A stretch of DNA of 64,000 nucleotides from JAEYXS01 sp943367715. GTDB taxonomy: Bacteria; Verrucomicrobiota; Verrucomicrobiia; Limisphaerales; JAEYXS01. The notes beneath the pieces were generated by a model. It did not search any database. It was not told where the DNA came from and was given only the letters and a program-made list of their open reading frames with translations. Position numbers and translations under genes: made by a program. This document shows positions 15,760 to 23,696 of the stretch, piece after piece (position 1 is the first letter of the stretch; every line of letters begins with the position of its first letter). The stretch is from contig CALRJY020000028.1 in assembly GCA_943367715.1 (NCBI GenBank), positions 1 to 64,000 on the forward strand, written 5' to 3'.

Positions 15760-17669
15760 CTTGCTGCCGTACGTTTCCGTTTGATTAAGAACAATCCGAT
15801 GCCGAACAGCGCCACCAGTGCCGGCATGCCTGCGATATTCCCGAGCTTCAGCTTGAACTGCAGCGCATCGATGTCGCGCCGCAGCTTCTTGCGCTCTTCC
15901 TTAAGTTGCTTGTTCACCTCGGATTCCTTTTTGCGGAATTCCTGGATCTCCTGCTGCTGCTCTGGCGAAAGGATGACCCTCTGCTGGCCCTTCTCCTTCT
16001 GCATCTGTAGCTCGCTCAGGCGCTTCTGCGTCTCCGCCAGGCTCGCTTCCAATTCCTTGATCTTGCTCTGGAAACGCTCGTTCGCATCCGCCTCCATCTT
16101 GTTCATCACCGTGAACGGCCGGTTCAAACTCGCGCGGCTTCGCACATGGATCAGGCTGCTGTCCCCCGCGAACTGCTCCACCATGCTCTGGAAGAAACCG
16201 AGATTACCGCTCACTGGCGTCACGATCCGTTGGCCGAAGAAATTCTGCACCTGCACGCAGAACTGGTCATACATCCAATCCACATCCGCCACGATGATCA
16301 CCGCATTGTCCGCCTTCCCTTCCTTCAGCGATTCCTCCGGCTTGCTCTCCGCCTTCTTCTCCGCATCGGGCGCCGCTTCCGCTGGCGCGTCCTTCGGTTT
16401 ACCTTCCGGGAACGCCGTCTTGAATTTTCCCGTCAGCCGCACCGCCACCGGCAGTTCCTTGCCGCCCGACTTGAAGTCTTTGACGATACTCTCCCCGGAC
16501 ATCTGCGCGATGAACCCCTCCACCATCTGTGCATTGGGGGAACTCTTCACCAGCACCGTCTGCTGCAAGCCCGCCACCGGTGTATTGCTCAATGTCCCCG
16601 CGAACGGGATCAACAAATTGTCCACCGAACTCGTGATCACATCATCCTTGTTCAGGGCCTCCTCCGTCAGTGAAAGCACCGCCGGATTCATCTGCGGTTG
16701 TCCGCCGCGTCCGTTCAATTGCGTCGGGAAATTCATATCCGCGATCACCTTGCCCGGCTCCATCGTGATGCCCCACGCCGCGAACAATTTATCCAGCGAG
16801 GAACTCCCCGGCATGCTGCCCATCATCGGATTCCCACTGCTCTGGCTGTCCATCACCGCATTCGGATCAGCCAGCACGATCAATTTCCCGCCCCGCAACA
16901 CGTATTGGTCGATCGCATACTGCGTCTTGTCTGGAAGATTCTTCGGATGCAGCACCACCAGCACCTTGTAAATCTTTTCATCGATCACTTCAATGGACGG
17001 TTCCACCTGCAGCACCGTGAAACTCTGCTTCAATTCACTCACCAGCACCCACGGCTCTTGCGGTCTTTGTCCCATCTGCGCCATCATCGGATTCATCGGC
17101 GCGCCAAAGACCGGCAAGCTCGTCAAGATACCCACCGGCGGCTTCTCCTCCGTCAACACCCCGGCGATCGCACGTGACAGATCATACTCCAGCAACCGTT
17201 CACGATCCGGCATCAGGAACGGCAACGCCACCTTCTGCCCCACGAACTCGATTGCCAGTCCGAGAAACACCTTGTCGCCCGTCTGCAACATCTGCCCGTC
17301 CACTCCATCCAGCGCCGCTGAGTCTTCCGCTTGTGAATCCGGCTTTGGGTCCAGCCGTTTGACCACCAGTTTCTTTCCCGCCACCTGCTGGTATTCGGTC
17401 AGCAGATCTTCGATCCGTTGCGCGTATGTCTTCAGCGGCAGCGGCATCTCCTTCAGGCTTCTCGAATAATAGAACCGTATCTCCACCTGCCCATCGATCT
17501 TGCCCAATATCTCTTTGGTTCCCCGGGTCAATGTGAACTGCTGATTCTCCGACATGTCCACCCGCGTGGACAATCCCTTGGCGATCATGTTCACCGCCAC
17601 CAGCAAACCGAGCATGGCGATGACTCCGCCAAATGAGAACAGCATGCCGCTTGTACTCTTGTTCTTCAT
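15756..17669 (-). CDS. GldG-type ABC auxiliary protein
   Basis: A 637-residue protein with a first membrane segment at about residues 10-30 and a second near the C-terminus (LPALVALFGIGLFLIKRKR). Between them is the GldG/IFT52-like domain: TRGTKEILGKIDGQVEIRFY, YAIDQYVLRGGKLIVLADPN, and a coiled-coil stretch before the last helix rich in Glu, Gln and Lys. In Bacteroidetes GldG belongs to the GldAFG complex linked to gliding and secretion; in other phyla the same family occurs with exporters of unknown cargo. It is followed by DUF4340 and preceded by an ABC-2 permease and an ATPase. Confidence 0.85.
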   Translation of the reverse strand: MKNKSTSGMLFSFGGVIAMLGLLVAVNMIAKGLSTRVDMSENQQFTLTRGTKEILGKIDGQVEIRFYYSRSLKEMPLPLKTYAQRIEDLLTEYQQVAGKKLVVKRLDPKPDSQAEDSAALDGVDGQMLQTGDKVFLGLAIEFVGQKVALPFLMPDRERLLEYDLSRAIAGVLTEEKPPVGILTSLPVFGAPMNPMMAQMGQRPQEPWVLVSELKQSFTVLQVEPSIEVIDEKIYKVLVVLHPKNLPDKTQYAIDQYVLRGGKLIVLADPNAVMDSQSSGNPMMGSMPGSSSLDKLFAAWGITMEPGKVIADMNFPTQLNGRGGQPQMNPAVLSLTEEALNKDDVITSSVDNLLIPFAGTLSNTPVAGLQQTVLVKSSPNAQMVEGFIAQMSGESIVKDFKSGGKELPVAVRLTGKFKTAFPEGKPKDAPAEAAPDAEKKAESKPEESLKEGKADNAVIIVADVDWMYDQFCVQVQNFFGQRIVTPVSGNLGFFQSMVEQFAGDSSLIHVRSRASLNRPFTVMNKMEADANERFQSKIKELEASLAETQKRLSELQMQKEKGQQRVILSPEQQQEIQEFRKKESEVNKQLKEERKKLRRDIDALQFKLKLGNIAGMPALVALFGIGLFLIKRKRTAAR

Positions 17670-17671
17670 AT

Positions 17672-18424
17672 CTACCTTCCTGAGCGAAAATTCCGGATCA
17701 CGACGCTGGTGGTGAACAGCCCGAATATGATGATGGAAACGAAATAAACCACATCCCGCAGCCCCAGCACACCCCGTTGGAAACCTTCAAAATGAGGAAA
17801 AATCCCCACCCCGTTAAAAAAGTTCAGCACCCATTCGGGCAGCCCGAGATCAATGATGAGATCGGTGAACCCGGGAAAACCCGCCACGACCAGCAGCAGA
17901 CAGATCAGGAGGGACAACACGAAACTCACCACCTGATTCCTCGTCAGCGCGGAAGTGAGGCTGCCCACACTGAGAAAAGCCCCCGCCATCATGAAGGCCC
18001 CGAAATACCCGCAGAAAATGACCCCATTGTCAGGATTGCCCAGATAGTTGACCGTCAGGACCGCTGGTGCCGTCAACAAAAGCGATATCCCCAGAAAAGC
18101 CCAGGCTGCGAAGAACTTCCCCGCGATCGCCTGCCACGGCGTGATAGGAAAAGTTAACAGCAGCTCGATGGTCCCGATGCGCCGCTCCTCCGACCAGAGC
18201 CCCATCGCCACCGCCGGCACCAATATCAGGTAGAACCATGGCAACCATTGAAACATGCTCACCAAGGTCGCCTGTCCGGTAGTGAAGAACTGTCCAAATC
18301 CAAACGTGAAAATCCCCAGCAACAACAGGAAGACCACGATGAATACATAAGCGACGGGCGTCGAAAAATAAGCCATCAACTCCCGCTTCGCCACCGTCCA
18401 GATATGTCTTAGCGACGAATTCAT
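17672..18424 (-). CDS. ABC-2 type permease (GldF-like)
   Basis: A 250-residue membrane protein with six hydrophobic segments, starting MNSSLRHIWTVAKRELMAYF. The segment ELMAYFSTPVAYVFIVVFL and the loop SEERRIGTIELLLTFPITPW are typical of ABC-2 permeases of the GldF/NosY type. It overlaps the ATPase stop by 4 bases and precedes the GldG-like gene by 2 bases. Predicted to form the membrane channel of this exporter with two copies or with the GldG-like partner. Confidence 0.88.
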   Translation of the reverse strand: MNSSLRHIWTVAKRELMAYFSTPVAYVFIVVFLLLLGIFTFGFGQFFTTGQATLVSMFQWLPWFYLILVPAVAMGLWSEERRIGTIELLLTFPITPWQAIAGKFFAAWAFLGISLLLTAPAVLTVNYLGNPDNGVIFCGYFGAFMMAGAFLSVGSLTSALTRNQVVSFVLSLLICLLLVVAGFPGFTDLIIDLGLPEWVLNFFNGVGIFPHFEGFQRGVLGLRDVVYFVSIIIFGLFTTSVVIRNFRSGR

Positions 18425-19386
18425 TTCGCACCGCCTTTCACCGTGTCCGGCAGCGTGATGCTGCGGAACACCTCATCCAGCCGCCCTTCCTCCGTATGCA
18501 ATTCTTCCATCTTCCAGTTCTCCTTCACTACCAGCTCCGCCACACTGCGGGCCAGCGCACCATTCACGCCGCCCTCCTTCATCTGTACCCGCACTTCGAC
18601 TACCGGTCCCTCTTCGCGCAACAAGATCGTCTTGCGCGCCAGCGGCAACGCCGAAAGCTTCTGCGTCACCACCCCGGAAGCCGCCCCTTGCACCCGCAGC
18701 CGCACCGAACCCGCCACCTCCGATTTCGCCTTCAACTCCGCCGGTGTGCCATTCGCCACGATCTGCCCGCGATCAATGATCACCGCCCGCGAACAAACCG
18801 CCTCCACTTCTTCCAGGATGTGTGTGGAAAAAATGATCGCCTTCTTCTCACCCATCCGCCGGATCAGATTCCGCACCTCATGCTTCTGGTTCGGGTCCAA
18901 CCCATCCGTCGGCTCATCTAGGATCAACACCTCGGGATCATGGATGATCGATTGTGCGAAACACGTGCGATGCAGATACCCCTTGGACAGCGTCTCGATG
19001 CTCTGATGCAACACATTCTCCAGGAAACACATCTCCACCACCCGATGCACCGCCTTCTTACGCGCGTCCCCATTGTATCCCCGTATCTCCGCCGCAAAAT
19101 TTAGAAACCCATACACCGTCATGTCCGTGTAGGCAGGCGCATTCTCCGGCAGATACCCGATCAGCTTCTTCGCCGGGATGGGCTTCTCGATCATGTCAAA
19201 TCCGCCCACCGTCACCTTCCCCTCGCTCGGCGGCACAAACCCCGTCACCATCCGCATCGTCGTGGATTTCCCCGCCCCGTTTGGCCCCAGGAAACCCAAC
19301 ACCTCGCCGCGCTCCACCGTGAACGAGATCCCGTTCACCGCCCGCTTCGGCCCGAAATTCTTTATTAAATTTTCGACGCGTATCAT
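18421..19386 (-). CDS. ABC transporter ATP-binding subunit (GldA-like)
   Basis: A 321-residue ATPase. Walker A is GPNGAGKST at residues 34-42, the signature is LSKGY near 133-137, and Walker B is LILDEP at 154-159, followed by DGLDPNQ. The segment after the signature reads LHRTCFAQ, where related proteins usually have RQRVGLAQ, so the signature helix is unusual. The C-terminal 90 residues form a DUF4162-like tail. The ATG is chosen at MIRVENLIKN, since the upstream in-frame extension is not ABC-like. It is the first gene of the exporter operon. Confidence 0.9.
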   Translation of the reverse strand: MIRVENLIKNFGPKRAVNGISFTVERGEVLGFLGPNGAGKSTTMRMVTGFVPPSEGKVTVGGFDMIEKPIPAKKLIGYLPENAPAYTDMTVYGFLNFAAEIRGYNGDARKKAVHRVVEMCFLENVLHQSIETLSKGYLHRTCFAQSIIHDPEVLILDEPTDGLDPNQKHEVRNLIRRMGEKKAIIFSTHILEEVEAVCSRAVIIDRGQIVANGTPAELKAKSEVAGSVRLRVQGAASGVVTQKLSALPLARKTILLREEGPVVEVRVQMKEGGVNGALARSVAELVVKENWKMEELHTEEGRLDEVFRSITLPDTVKGGAK

Positions 19387-19836
19387 GTCGTTTGCGATTT
19401 CCCTATTTACCTGACCGCCAGCCCTTTGGGCAATACCCGTCCGGCCATACTGTGCTACTAACGCTTCGCTGACAAAGGACAATCTGCCTCCTCCAGTGTT
19501 CAAAAAAATATCTTAAAAATTGACTGCTCCCATATCCCATCTCTCGCGATGACAGATTCCAGCCCCTCGATTCTCCGTTCTCTCTGTTAACTCCTGTTAT
19601 ATTGTCCCCGCCTTCCATATTTCCCCCATTCAAAACTCAAAATTCTTCTCTCGTCGCAGGCTGTGGTCGCAGAATGACTGAATCACCATTCCGCCTGACC
19701 TCCTACTTCGCCAGCATCGAATTGCCAGCTATGCAAAGACTATCAGCAAACCGCAATTCTTCCATCACATTTCGCTAAAACTTATTCACCAAACCTAACC
19801 CCTTCACCCTCAAGAAATTCCAAAAAACCTCCCCCA

Positions 19837-19943
19837 CGTAACTCGCATTTCATTCCCAGTAGCGCACGCTTTTTACCCCGGCGTTTTGGTCGGGGCCAGC
19901 GTGCGAGTTACGCTGCATTTCACCCCGGCATCAGATGTCGGGG
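19837..19943. repeat. Nested inverted repeats
   Basis: CGTAACTCGCA (19837-19847) pairs with TGCGAGTTACG (19902-19912). Inside are CGCACGC/GCGTGCG and CCCCG...CGGGG (19876-19895). Directly after is CCCCGgCATCaGATGtCGGGG (19923-19943). The outer arms are perfect over 11 bases. Non-coding. Confidence 0.6.
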
Positions 19944-19969
19944 CCCAGTTGCGCTTCCCCTTCCCAGTA

Positions 19970-20049
19970 GTGCCAGCGGCACGACCCGATGGTAGCCGTA
20001 GGTGAAACCTACGGAACAACGCCTCACCAACCCCAAGTCGCGTAGCGAC
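19970..20049. repeat. Three short perfect hairpins
   Basis: GTGCC-agc-GGCAC (19970-19982), CCGTAGGT-gaa-ACCTACGG (19996-20014) and GTCGC-gta-GCGAC (20037-20049). All have three-base loops. Close relatives occur in the array at 45908-46089 (GTGCC...GGCAC, GTCGC...GCGAC), so this is a genomic hairpin family. Confidence 0.65.
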
Positions 20050-20169
20050 GACCCGACCCGCAGAAACATGGATCTCAACTCCGCACCCGGCAGTCCGCGA
20101 CGTCCGCTATAGCCAACCACCGCCCTCCCTCCCCCGTTCGAAATCCGACTCCCCCACACCCCTTCCCCA

Positions 20170-20197
20170 CCTCGGCACATGTACACAAGTGCCGAGG
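20170..20197. repeat. Inverted repeat with ten-base loop
   Basis: CCTCGGCAC-atgtacacaa-GTGCCGAGG, nine perfect pairs. No T-run follows. Part of the hairpin-rich gap. Confidence 0.5.
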
Positions 20198-20427
20198 TAT
20201 TCTACCATTTCCCCCTTGGACCGACGAAACCCGCGACCCCTGCTGCCGTGCTTCCAGCCGGCAGTAAGTTACCGTCCGTCGTAGCCAACCACCCCTCACC
20301 CCTCTTTGATCACCCCCATCCGCCCTATCGGCCCCATAAGCCCCATCCCTCAAATCACCTCCTCCTTTGAAATCTCAAATCCTCAAATTTGAAATCCGCT
20401 TTTCTCCTTTTTTCTGCCCGCCCCCTC

Positions 20428-20526
20428 AATCCCAACGGGATTGCGTCCCAAAGCCCAAGGTTGCGCTGCACCAAGCAGCGCTACCTTGGGACCACACCCT
20501 GAAATCCATCAACCCGGAACGGGTTG
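20428..20526. repeat. REP-like hairpins including one 37-base stem-loop
   Basis: AATCCC-aac-GGGATT (20428-20442), then CCCAAGGT-t-GCGCTGC-accaa-GCAGCGC-t-ACCTTGGG (20454-20490) with a single T/T mismatch, then CAACCC-ggaac-GGGTTG (20510-20526). The first and last are both followed by GCGTCC, so they look like two copies of one unit flanking the large stem-loop. Confidence 0.65.
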
Positions 20527-20627
20527 CGTCCTCCTCTCCCCGCTAGAGCCCAAAAAAACGAAGCCTTCCCTCAAGTTTCCTTGCTCGATCCGCCTTAACC
20601 GGCAAAAATAAGAACAAGGACATACTC

Positions 20628-21020
20628 ATGCAGAAACTCACAAACGAAGCCGTCACCGAGATCGAGCAAACCTTGGGAGTAACCTTGCCCGGCCTCCATC
20701 GAAAACTATTGGTCGAGATCGGCTTCGGGAAATATGGACAGATGGCAGACTGTAGATGGAATACCACCAAAGAACTATATCACCCCGCTGCCATCCGTGA
20801 TCTATACGCTTCATTTTTTGAAGATCCAGAGGTTCTATTTTCCCCTTACTTCCCCTTTGGCTGTAATAATCAAAGACAGGATCTTTGGATCATCGATTCA
20901 GCTCGTGAACTGGCCGCCAGTATCGCTCACGACACCCACCCGGACGATTGGCCAGATGAAGAGTGGTTGTCCTATGAGGACTGGGTAATAAAATATATGC
21001 CGGAAAACGATGCGCATTAA
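20628..21020 (+). CDS. SMI1/KNR4-like protein
   Basis: A 130-residue soluble protein. The order EIEQTLGVTLPGLHRKLLVEIGFGKYG, then FSPYFPFGCNNQRQDLWIID, then WLSYEDWVIKYMPEN fits the SMI1/KNR4 (SUKH) fold, where a peptide-binding helix-strand fold ends in a residue-rich acidic helix. In bacteria many SUKH proteins are immunity proteins for polymorphic toxins, but no toxin gene is seen nearby. It opens a rightward run of four small genes. Confidence 0.65.
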   Translation: MQKLTNEAVTEIEQTLGVTLPGLHRKLLVEIGFGKYGQMADCRWNTTKELYHPAAIRDLYASFFEDPEVLFSPYFPFGCNNQRQDLWIIDSARELAASIAHDTHPDDWPDEEWLSYEDWVIKYMPENDAH

Positions 21021-21513
21021 GCAGCATTACCACCCATCCATGAACCCCGGCACCCTCACCTTCCACCGTTTCAACGGCATCGAGAAATTCCCCCTCCGTC
21101 AGGCCGAATTATTCCTGCTGGAAGGAGATGACGACGGTTCGCCCCGGCTTTCCTTTGAGTTCGAGGCTGCCAAACCGCCCTTGGCTACCCTTCCCGACAC
21201 CGAAGCTCTCCGCGCCTCGCCCTCCGGTGAATTCACCATCGATGTCCCCAGTCTGGATACCGACCAACTGGTCGGCCAATCCTACACCATACCCAAGGGC
21301 GATGTGGACGGAAACTGGCTGGCCCGCATTTACTATGTGGAGCACGATGCCGCCAATAACTGCACCATCCGCATTCTGGCCCGCGACGGTGACCGCTTCC
21401 AGGCCATCATCGATGGCCACTGCACAGATTTGAACTTCTACGACGGCTCCAAACCCGACACCCGCTTCGTGATTGAATCTTGGTTCACCATCCACAAACG
21501 TCATACAGCTTAA
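21010..21513 (+). CDS. Hypothetical protein in the SMI1 cluster
   Basis: A 167-residue protein starting MRIKQHYHPS and overlapping the SMI1-like gene by 11 bases; a GGAAA sequence precedes this start. A second candidate start, MNPGTLTFHRF at 21040, removes the overlap. The protein is acidic and soluble with mixed strands (EFTIDVPSLDTDQLVGQSYT, NWLARIYYVEHDAANNCTIR). Not recognised. Confidence 0.6.
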   Translation: MRIKQHYHPSMNPGTLTFHRFNGIEKFPLRQAELFLLEGDDDGSPRLSFEFEAAKPPLATLPDTEALRASPSGEFTIDVPSLDTDQLVGQSYTIPKGDVDGNWLARIYYVEHDAANNCTIRILARDGDRFQAIIDGHCTDLNFYDGSKPDTRFVIESWFTIHKRHTA

Positions 21514-21531
21514 CTAACTCTCCACCTTCAC

Positions 21532-22263
21532 ATGAACCAAGAAGCCATCATTTGCATCCCCGGACCTTGGGCCAACCGCAGTGAGTTCCTTCGCGCCATA
21601 ATCACCCAAAAGCCCGCCGGAGAGTTTATGTTTGCCGGAGGTATCTTGGCCCATCCCGCTGCCAAGGATCATGTACCGCTGGAGTTCTGTGATTCGTATC
21701 CTGAGATGCAGGAAGCATTTCGGATCGCCGGACAGGGACGCCTATCGGCTGAGACACTGGAAGCGATCGGGCGGCATACCGGCATTGCTTATCTTCACTT
21801 TCCCATCCATGTGCTCGAACAAAAGGACCGGCTGGCTAAGTTCACCGCCGTCATCCAGCGGGCGGGCGGTATCGCCATCAAGATCGAGTCTTCCGGTGTT
21901 GCTCATGAATGGGCTCGTTGGTTTTCCCTGCTCTCAGGTAGCACCTTCGATGTGTATTGCAGTATCGTCACACTTATCGGTGACCCTGACTTTTACTTCT
22001 CGTGTGGGATGCATCATTTCAACCTCCCAGAGTGCAGTCTTCCGCGTTCATTCGATGCCCGTGAAGCGGCAGACCTCATGAACCGTTTCAATATGTATCA
22101 GATCATCGAACAGCCTCGTCTGGCCTCGGGCCATACGTTCAGCCTCACCGCTGATTCGCCCTTCTTCCAATTGGATCTGCTTCAGGACAAACGACATGAT
22201 GTACAAGATTTATTCCATAATCCTCACGGTCTCTGGCACCTTTCCCCTGTTTTGAGAAAATGA
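21532..22263 (+). CDS. Hypothetical protein in the SMI1 cluster
   Basis: A 243-residue soluble protein beginning MNQEAIICIPGPWANRSEFL. The N-terminus has a strand and loop (IICIPGPW) and the body includes YLHFPIHVLEQKDRL and FYFSCGMHHFNLPEC. Part of its form recalls DUF4261-type proteins found near immunity genes, but the match is weak. It is translationally coupled to the next gene (4-base overlap). Confidence 0.55.
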   Translation: MNQEAIICIPGPWANRSEFLRAIITQKPAGEFMFAGGILAHPAAKDHVPLEFCDSYPEMQEAFRIAGQGRLSAETLEAIGRHTGIAYLHFPIHVLEQKDRLAKFTAVIQRAGGIAIKIESSGVAHEWARWFSLLSGSTFDVYCSIVTLIGDPDFYFSCGMHHFNLPECSLPRSFDAREAADLMNRFNMYQIIEQPRLASGHTFSLTADSPFFQLDLLQDKRHDVQDLFHNPHGLWHLSPVLRK

Positions 22264-22712
22264 ACCAAAATACCATAGAGGAACAGATAGCCGCCTTCTC
22301 CTACCTTTGGACTTCCGGCGAATGGGCACTTGAACTCACTCACTATTCCCGTGCCCGCGTCCTCTTTCTCTTTCCTGCCGGACGACCATCCCCACAGGAG
22401 TTGCTCGCTGTTCGTTCCCTCATCCCCCGATTCACCGACGCTCCGATGTCACTGCTTAAGTCCGAAGTCGGCGACCTGCCCGAATTCATCGCCGGAGAAT
22501 TTGGAGGCATCGAAGCACGCCGATTGGAATCCCAAGCTCACACTCGCGGATTGACCGTCCGGCTCGAAGACACTTCCTTTACCAGACACCACCCCCGACA
22601 CCTCTCTGGGAAAATCGCCCTGATCATCGAAGACGATGAACTCGCAGTCCTCGTCACCGCCGAGATGCTCCGCCGAGGTGTGCCAGTTGTCTCCCATGCT
22701 GAGGTTGATTAA
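22260..22712 (+). CDS. Hypothetical protein, last gene of the SMI1 cluster
   Basis: A 150-residue soluble protein, MNQNTIEEQIAAF, sharing an ATGA overlap with the gene before it. It contains RARVLFLFPAGRPSPQELLA and ends IIEDDELAVLVTAEMLRRGV. No motif was recognised. It is convergent with batE, 34 bases apart. Confidence 0.55.
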   Translation: MNQNTIEEQIAAFSYLWTSGEWALELTHYSRARVLFLFPAGRPSPQELLAVRSLIPRFTDAPMSLLKSEVGDLPEFIAGEFGGIEARRLESQAHTRGLTVRLEDTSFTRHHPRHLSGKIALIIEDDELAVLVTAEMLRRGVPVVSHAEVD

Positions 22713-22746
22713 CTCCACTCAGGCTACGCCCTTCCCCGCTGAAAAC

Positions 22747-23502
22747 TCAAAACTCCTCCAACCTCACCACCGCCTCCGCCTTCACCCACCCCGTCCGCCC
22801 CTGCCCATCCCGCACCTGCCACCAGCCATCCTTCGTATCCGATACGACCACCTCCGCCCCATCCTGCAACGTGAACGCGCTCTGCGAATCATCCAGCGGC
22901 CCAAACCGCACCACCGCCTCCTTCACCTTCACCACCGCCGCCTTATTTCCGTAACTGCCCTGCCACACCGTCACTCCCGCCACACCGCCCAACACCGCCG
23001 TGAACATCGCGACCAAAAACGCTGGCTTCAACCCCGCCCGCCAAGCCGGTTTCAACATCCGCCCCACCCCGAATATCGCGAACACCCAGATGGCCCCGCT
23101 CGTGATCCAAGCCCACTCTCGCAGGCTCGTCTGCTGACACCACGCCTGCCACCACGATGCCGGACGACCTGACCGCACCCCTGCCGCCTCCTGCACAAAG
23201 CGCAAGTTCGCCCTCAGATCCGGATCCCGCGGCGTGATCCGCTGCGCCAGCCGATAACTAGCCACCGCCTCCCCCACGCGCCCCGCCTTATGATACGCAT
23301 TCCCCAGATTATAATAAACCGCCGCCGAAGCCTCGCCCCCCTTGATCATCTCCCGATAAGCCGCGATCGCCTCCGCATACTTCCCCTGCTCATAAAACTT
23401 ATTCGCCGCATCAAACCGCGCAGCCATCTCAGCCGCCGATAAATCCATCGGCATCAACAAACCACCAAACAATAAAACCATGCCGACGAATCCCACCGCC
23501 AT
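22747..23502 (-). CDS. batE: BatE-like protein: TPR plus SH3 domain
   Basis: A 251-residue protein. A signal-like hydrophobic start (MAVGFVGMVLLFGGLL) is followed by TPR motifs at about 25-105 (AANKFYEQGKYAEAIAAYR, YYNLGNAYHKAGRVGEAVAS), two membrane segments at about 130-148 and 160-178, and a bacterial SH3-like domain at about 188-250 (VRFGPLDDSQSAFTLQDGAE, WWQVRDGQGRTGWV). This is the usual form of BatE in aerotolerance operons. The open frame extends upstream to an ATG overlapping batD, but that extension is made of repeat DNA (23531-23571 and 23638-23690), so the start at 23502 is preferred. Confidence 0.82.
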   Translation of the reverse strand: MAVGFVGMVLLFGGLLMPMDLSAAEMAARFDAANKFYEQGKYAEAIAAYREMIKGGEASAAVYYNLGNAYHKAGRVGEAVASYRLAQRITPRDPDLRANLRFVQEAAGVRSGRPASWWQAWCQQTSLREWAWITSGAIWVFAIFGVGRMLKPAWRAGLKPAFLVAMFTAVLGGVAGVTVWQGSYGNKAAVVKVKEAVVRFGPLDDSQSAFTLQDGAEVVVSDTKDGWWQVRDGQGRTGWVKAEAVVRLEEF

Positions 23503-23530
23503 AAAATCACCAAACAACGCCCGCCGTAGC

Positions 23531-23571
23531 CCCCTTCTCCCCAAGGGAGAAGGCCGGGATGAGGGGGAAGG
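23531..23571. repeat. 41-base dispersed repeat, copy 1
   Basis: CCCCTTCTCCCCAAGGGAGA then AGGCCGGGATGAGGGGGAAGG. It is identical over 41 bases to 55134-55174, 31.6 kb away. The CTTCTCCC/GGGAGAAG arms form a hairpin. It lies between batD and batE, in frame with a possible extension of batE. Confidence 0.8.
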
Positions 23572-23637
23572 AACCACCCATTCCACCCATCGCACAAAAA
23601 CTTGCATCAACCATCGAAGCGCCCATGCCCCCCTCTC

Positions 23638-23690
23638 AACGTTGGAAGTTGAACGTATTGGCCAACCGGTGCAACCGGTGTTGGACGTTT
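23638..23690. repeat. Second repeat family with ACCGG hairpin, copy 1
   Basis: Contains CGTTGGAAGTT and then ACCGG-tgcaa-CCGGT (23665-23679). Both elements, in the same order, recur at 52582-52638, where the hairpin is GCCGG-tgcaa-CCGGC. The outer pair has changed from A-T to G-C in both arms. Confidence 0.6.
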
Positions 23691-23696
23691 CCCTTT

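Larger units (their letters stand above)
19387..20627. other. 1.2 kb gene-free region with a hairpin array
   Basis: No credible gene is present on either strand. From 19837 to 20526 at least nine inverted repeats occur, many perfect. The part from 19400 to 19800 shows no clear structure. T/C-rich runs appear at 20400-20420. Promoters of the ABC operon (left) and the SMI1-like gene (right) must lie at the edges. Confidence 0.75.

Noticed and set aside
15319..16971. 550-codon open frame opposite the DUF4340 and GldG-like genes
   Set aside because: It runs antisense across two operon genes and their overlap. No motif, and Ser/Leu/Cys-rich composition typical of a shadow frame.
19403..20353. Short leftward open frames in the 1.2 kb gap
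   Set aside because: They lie over the inverted repeats, are rich in Gly, Arg and Trp, and have no start context or motif.
19837..20526. CRISPR-like array
   Set aside because: The units are inverted repeats of different sequence, not direct repeats with equal spacers, and no cas gene is present.
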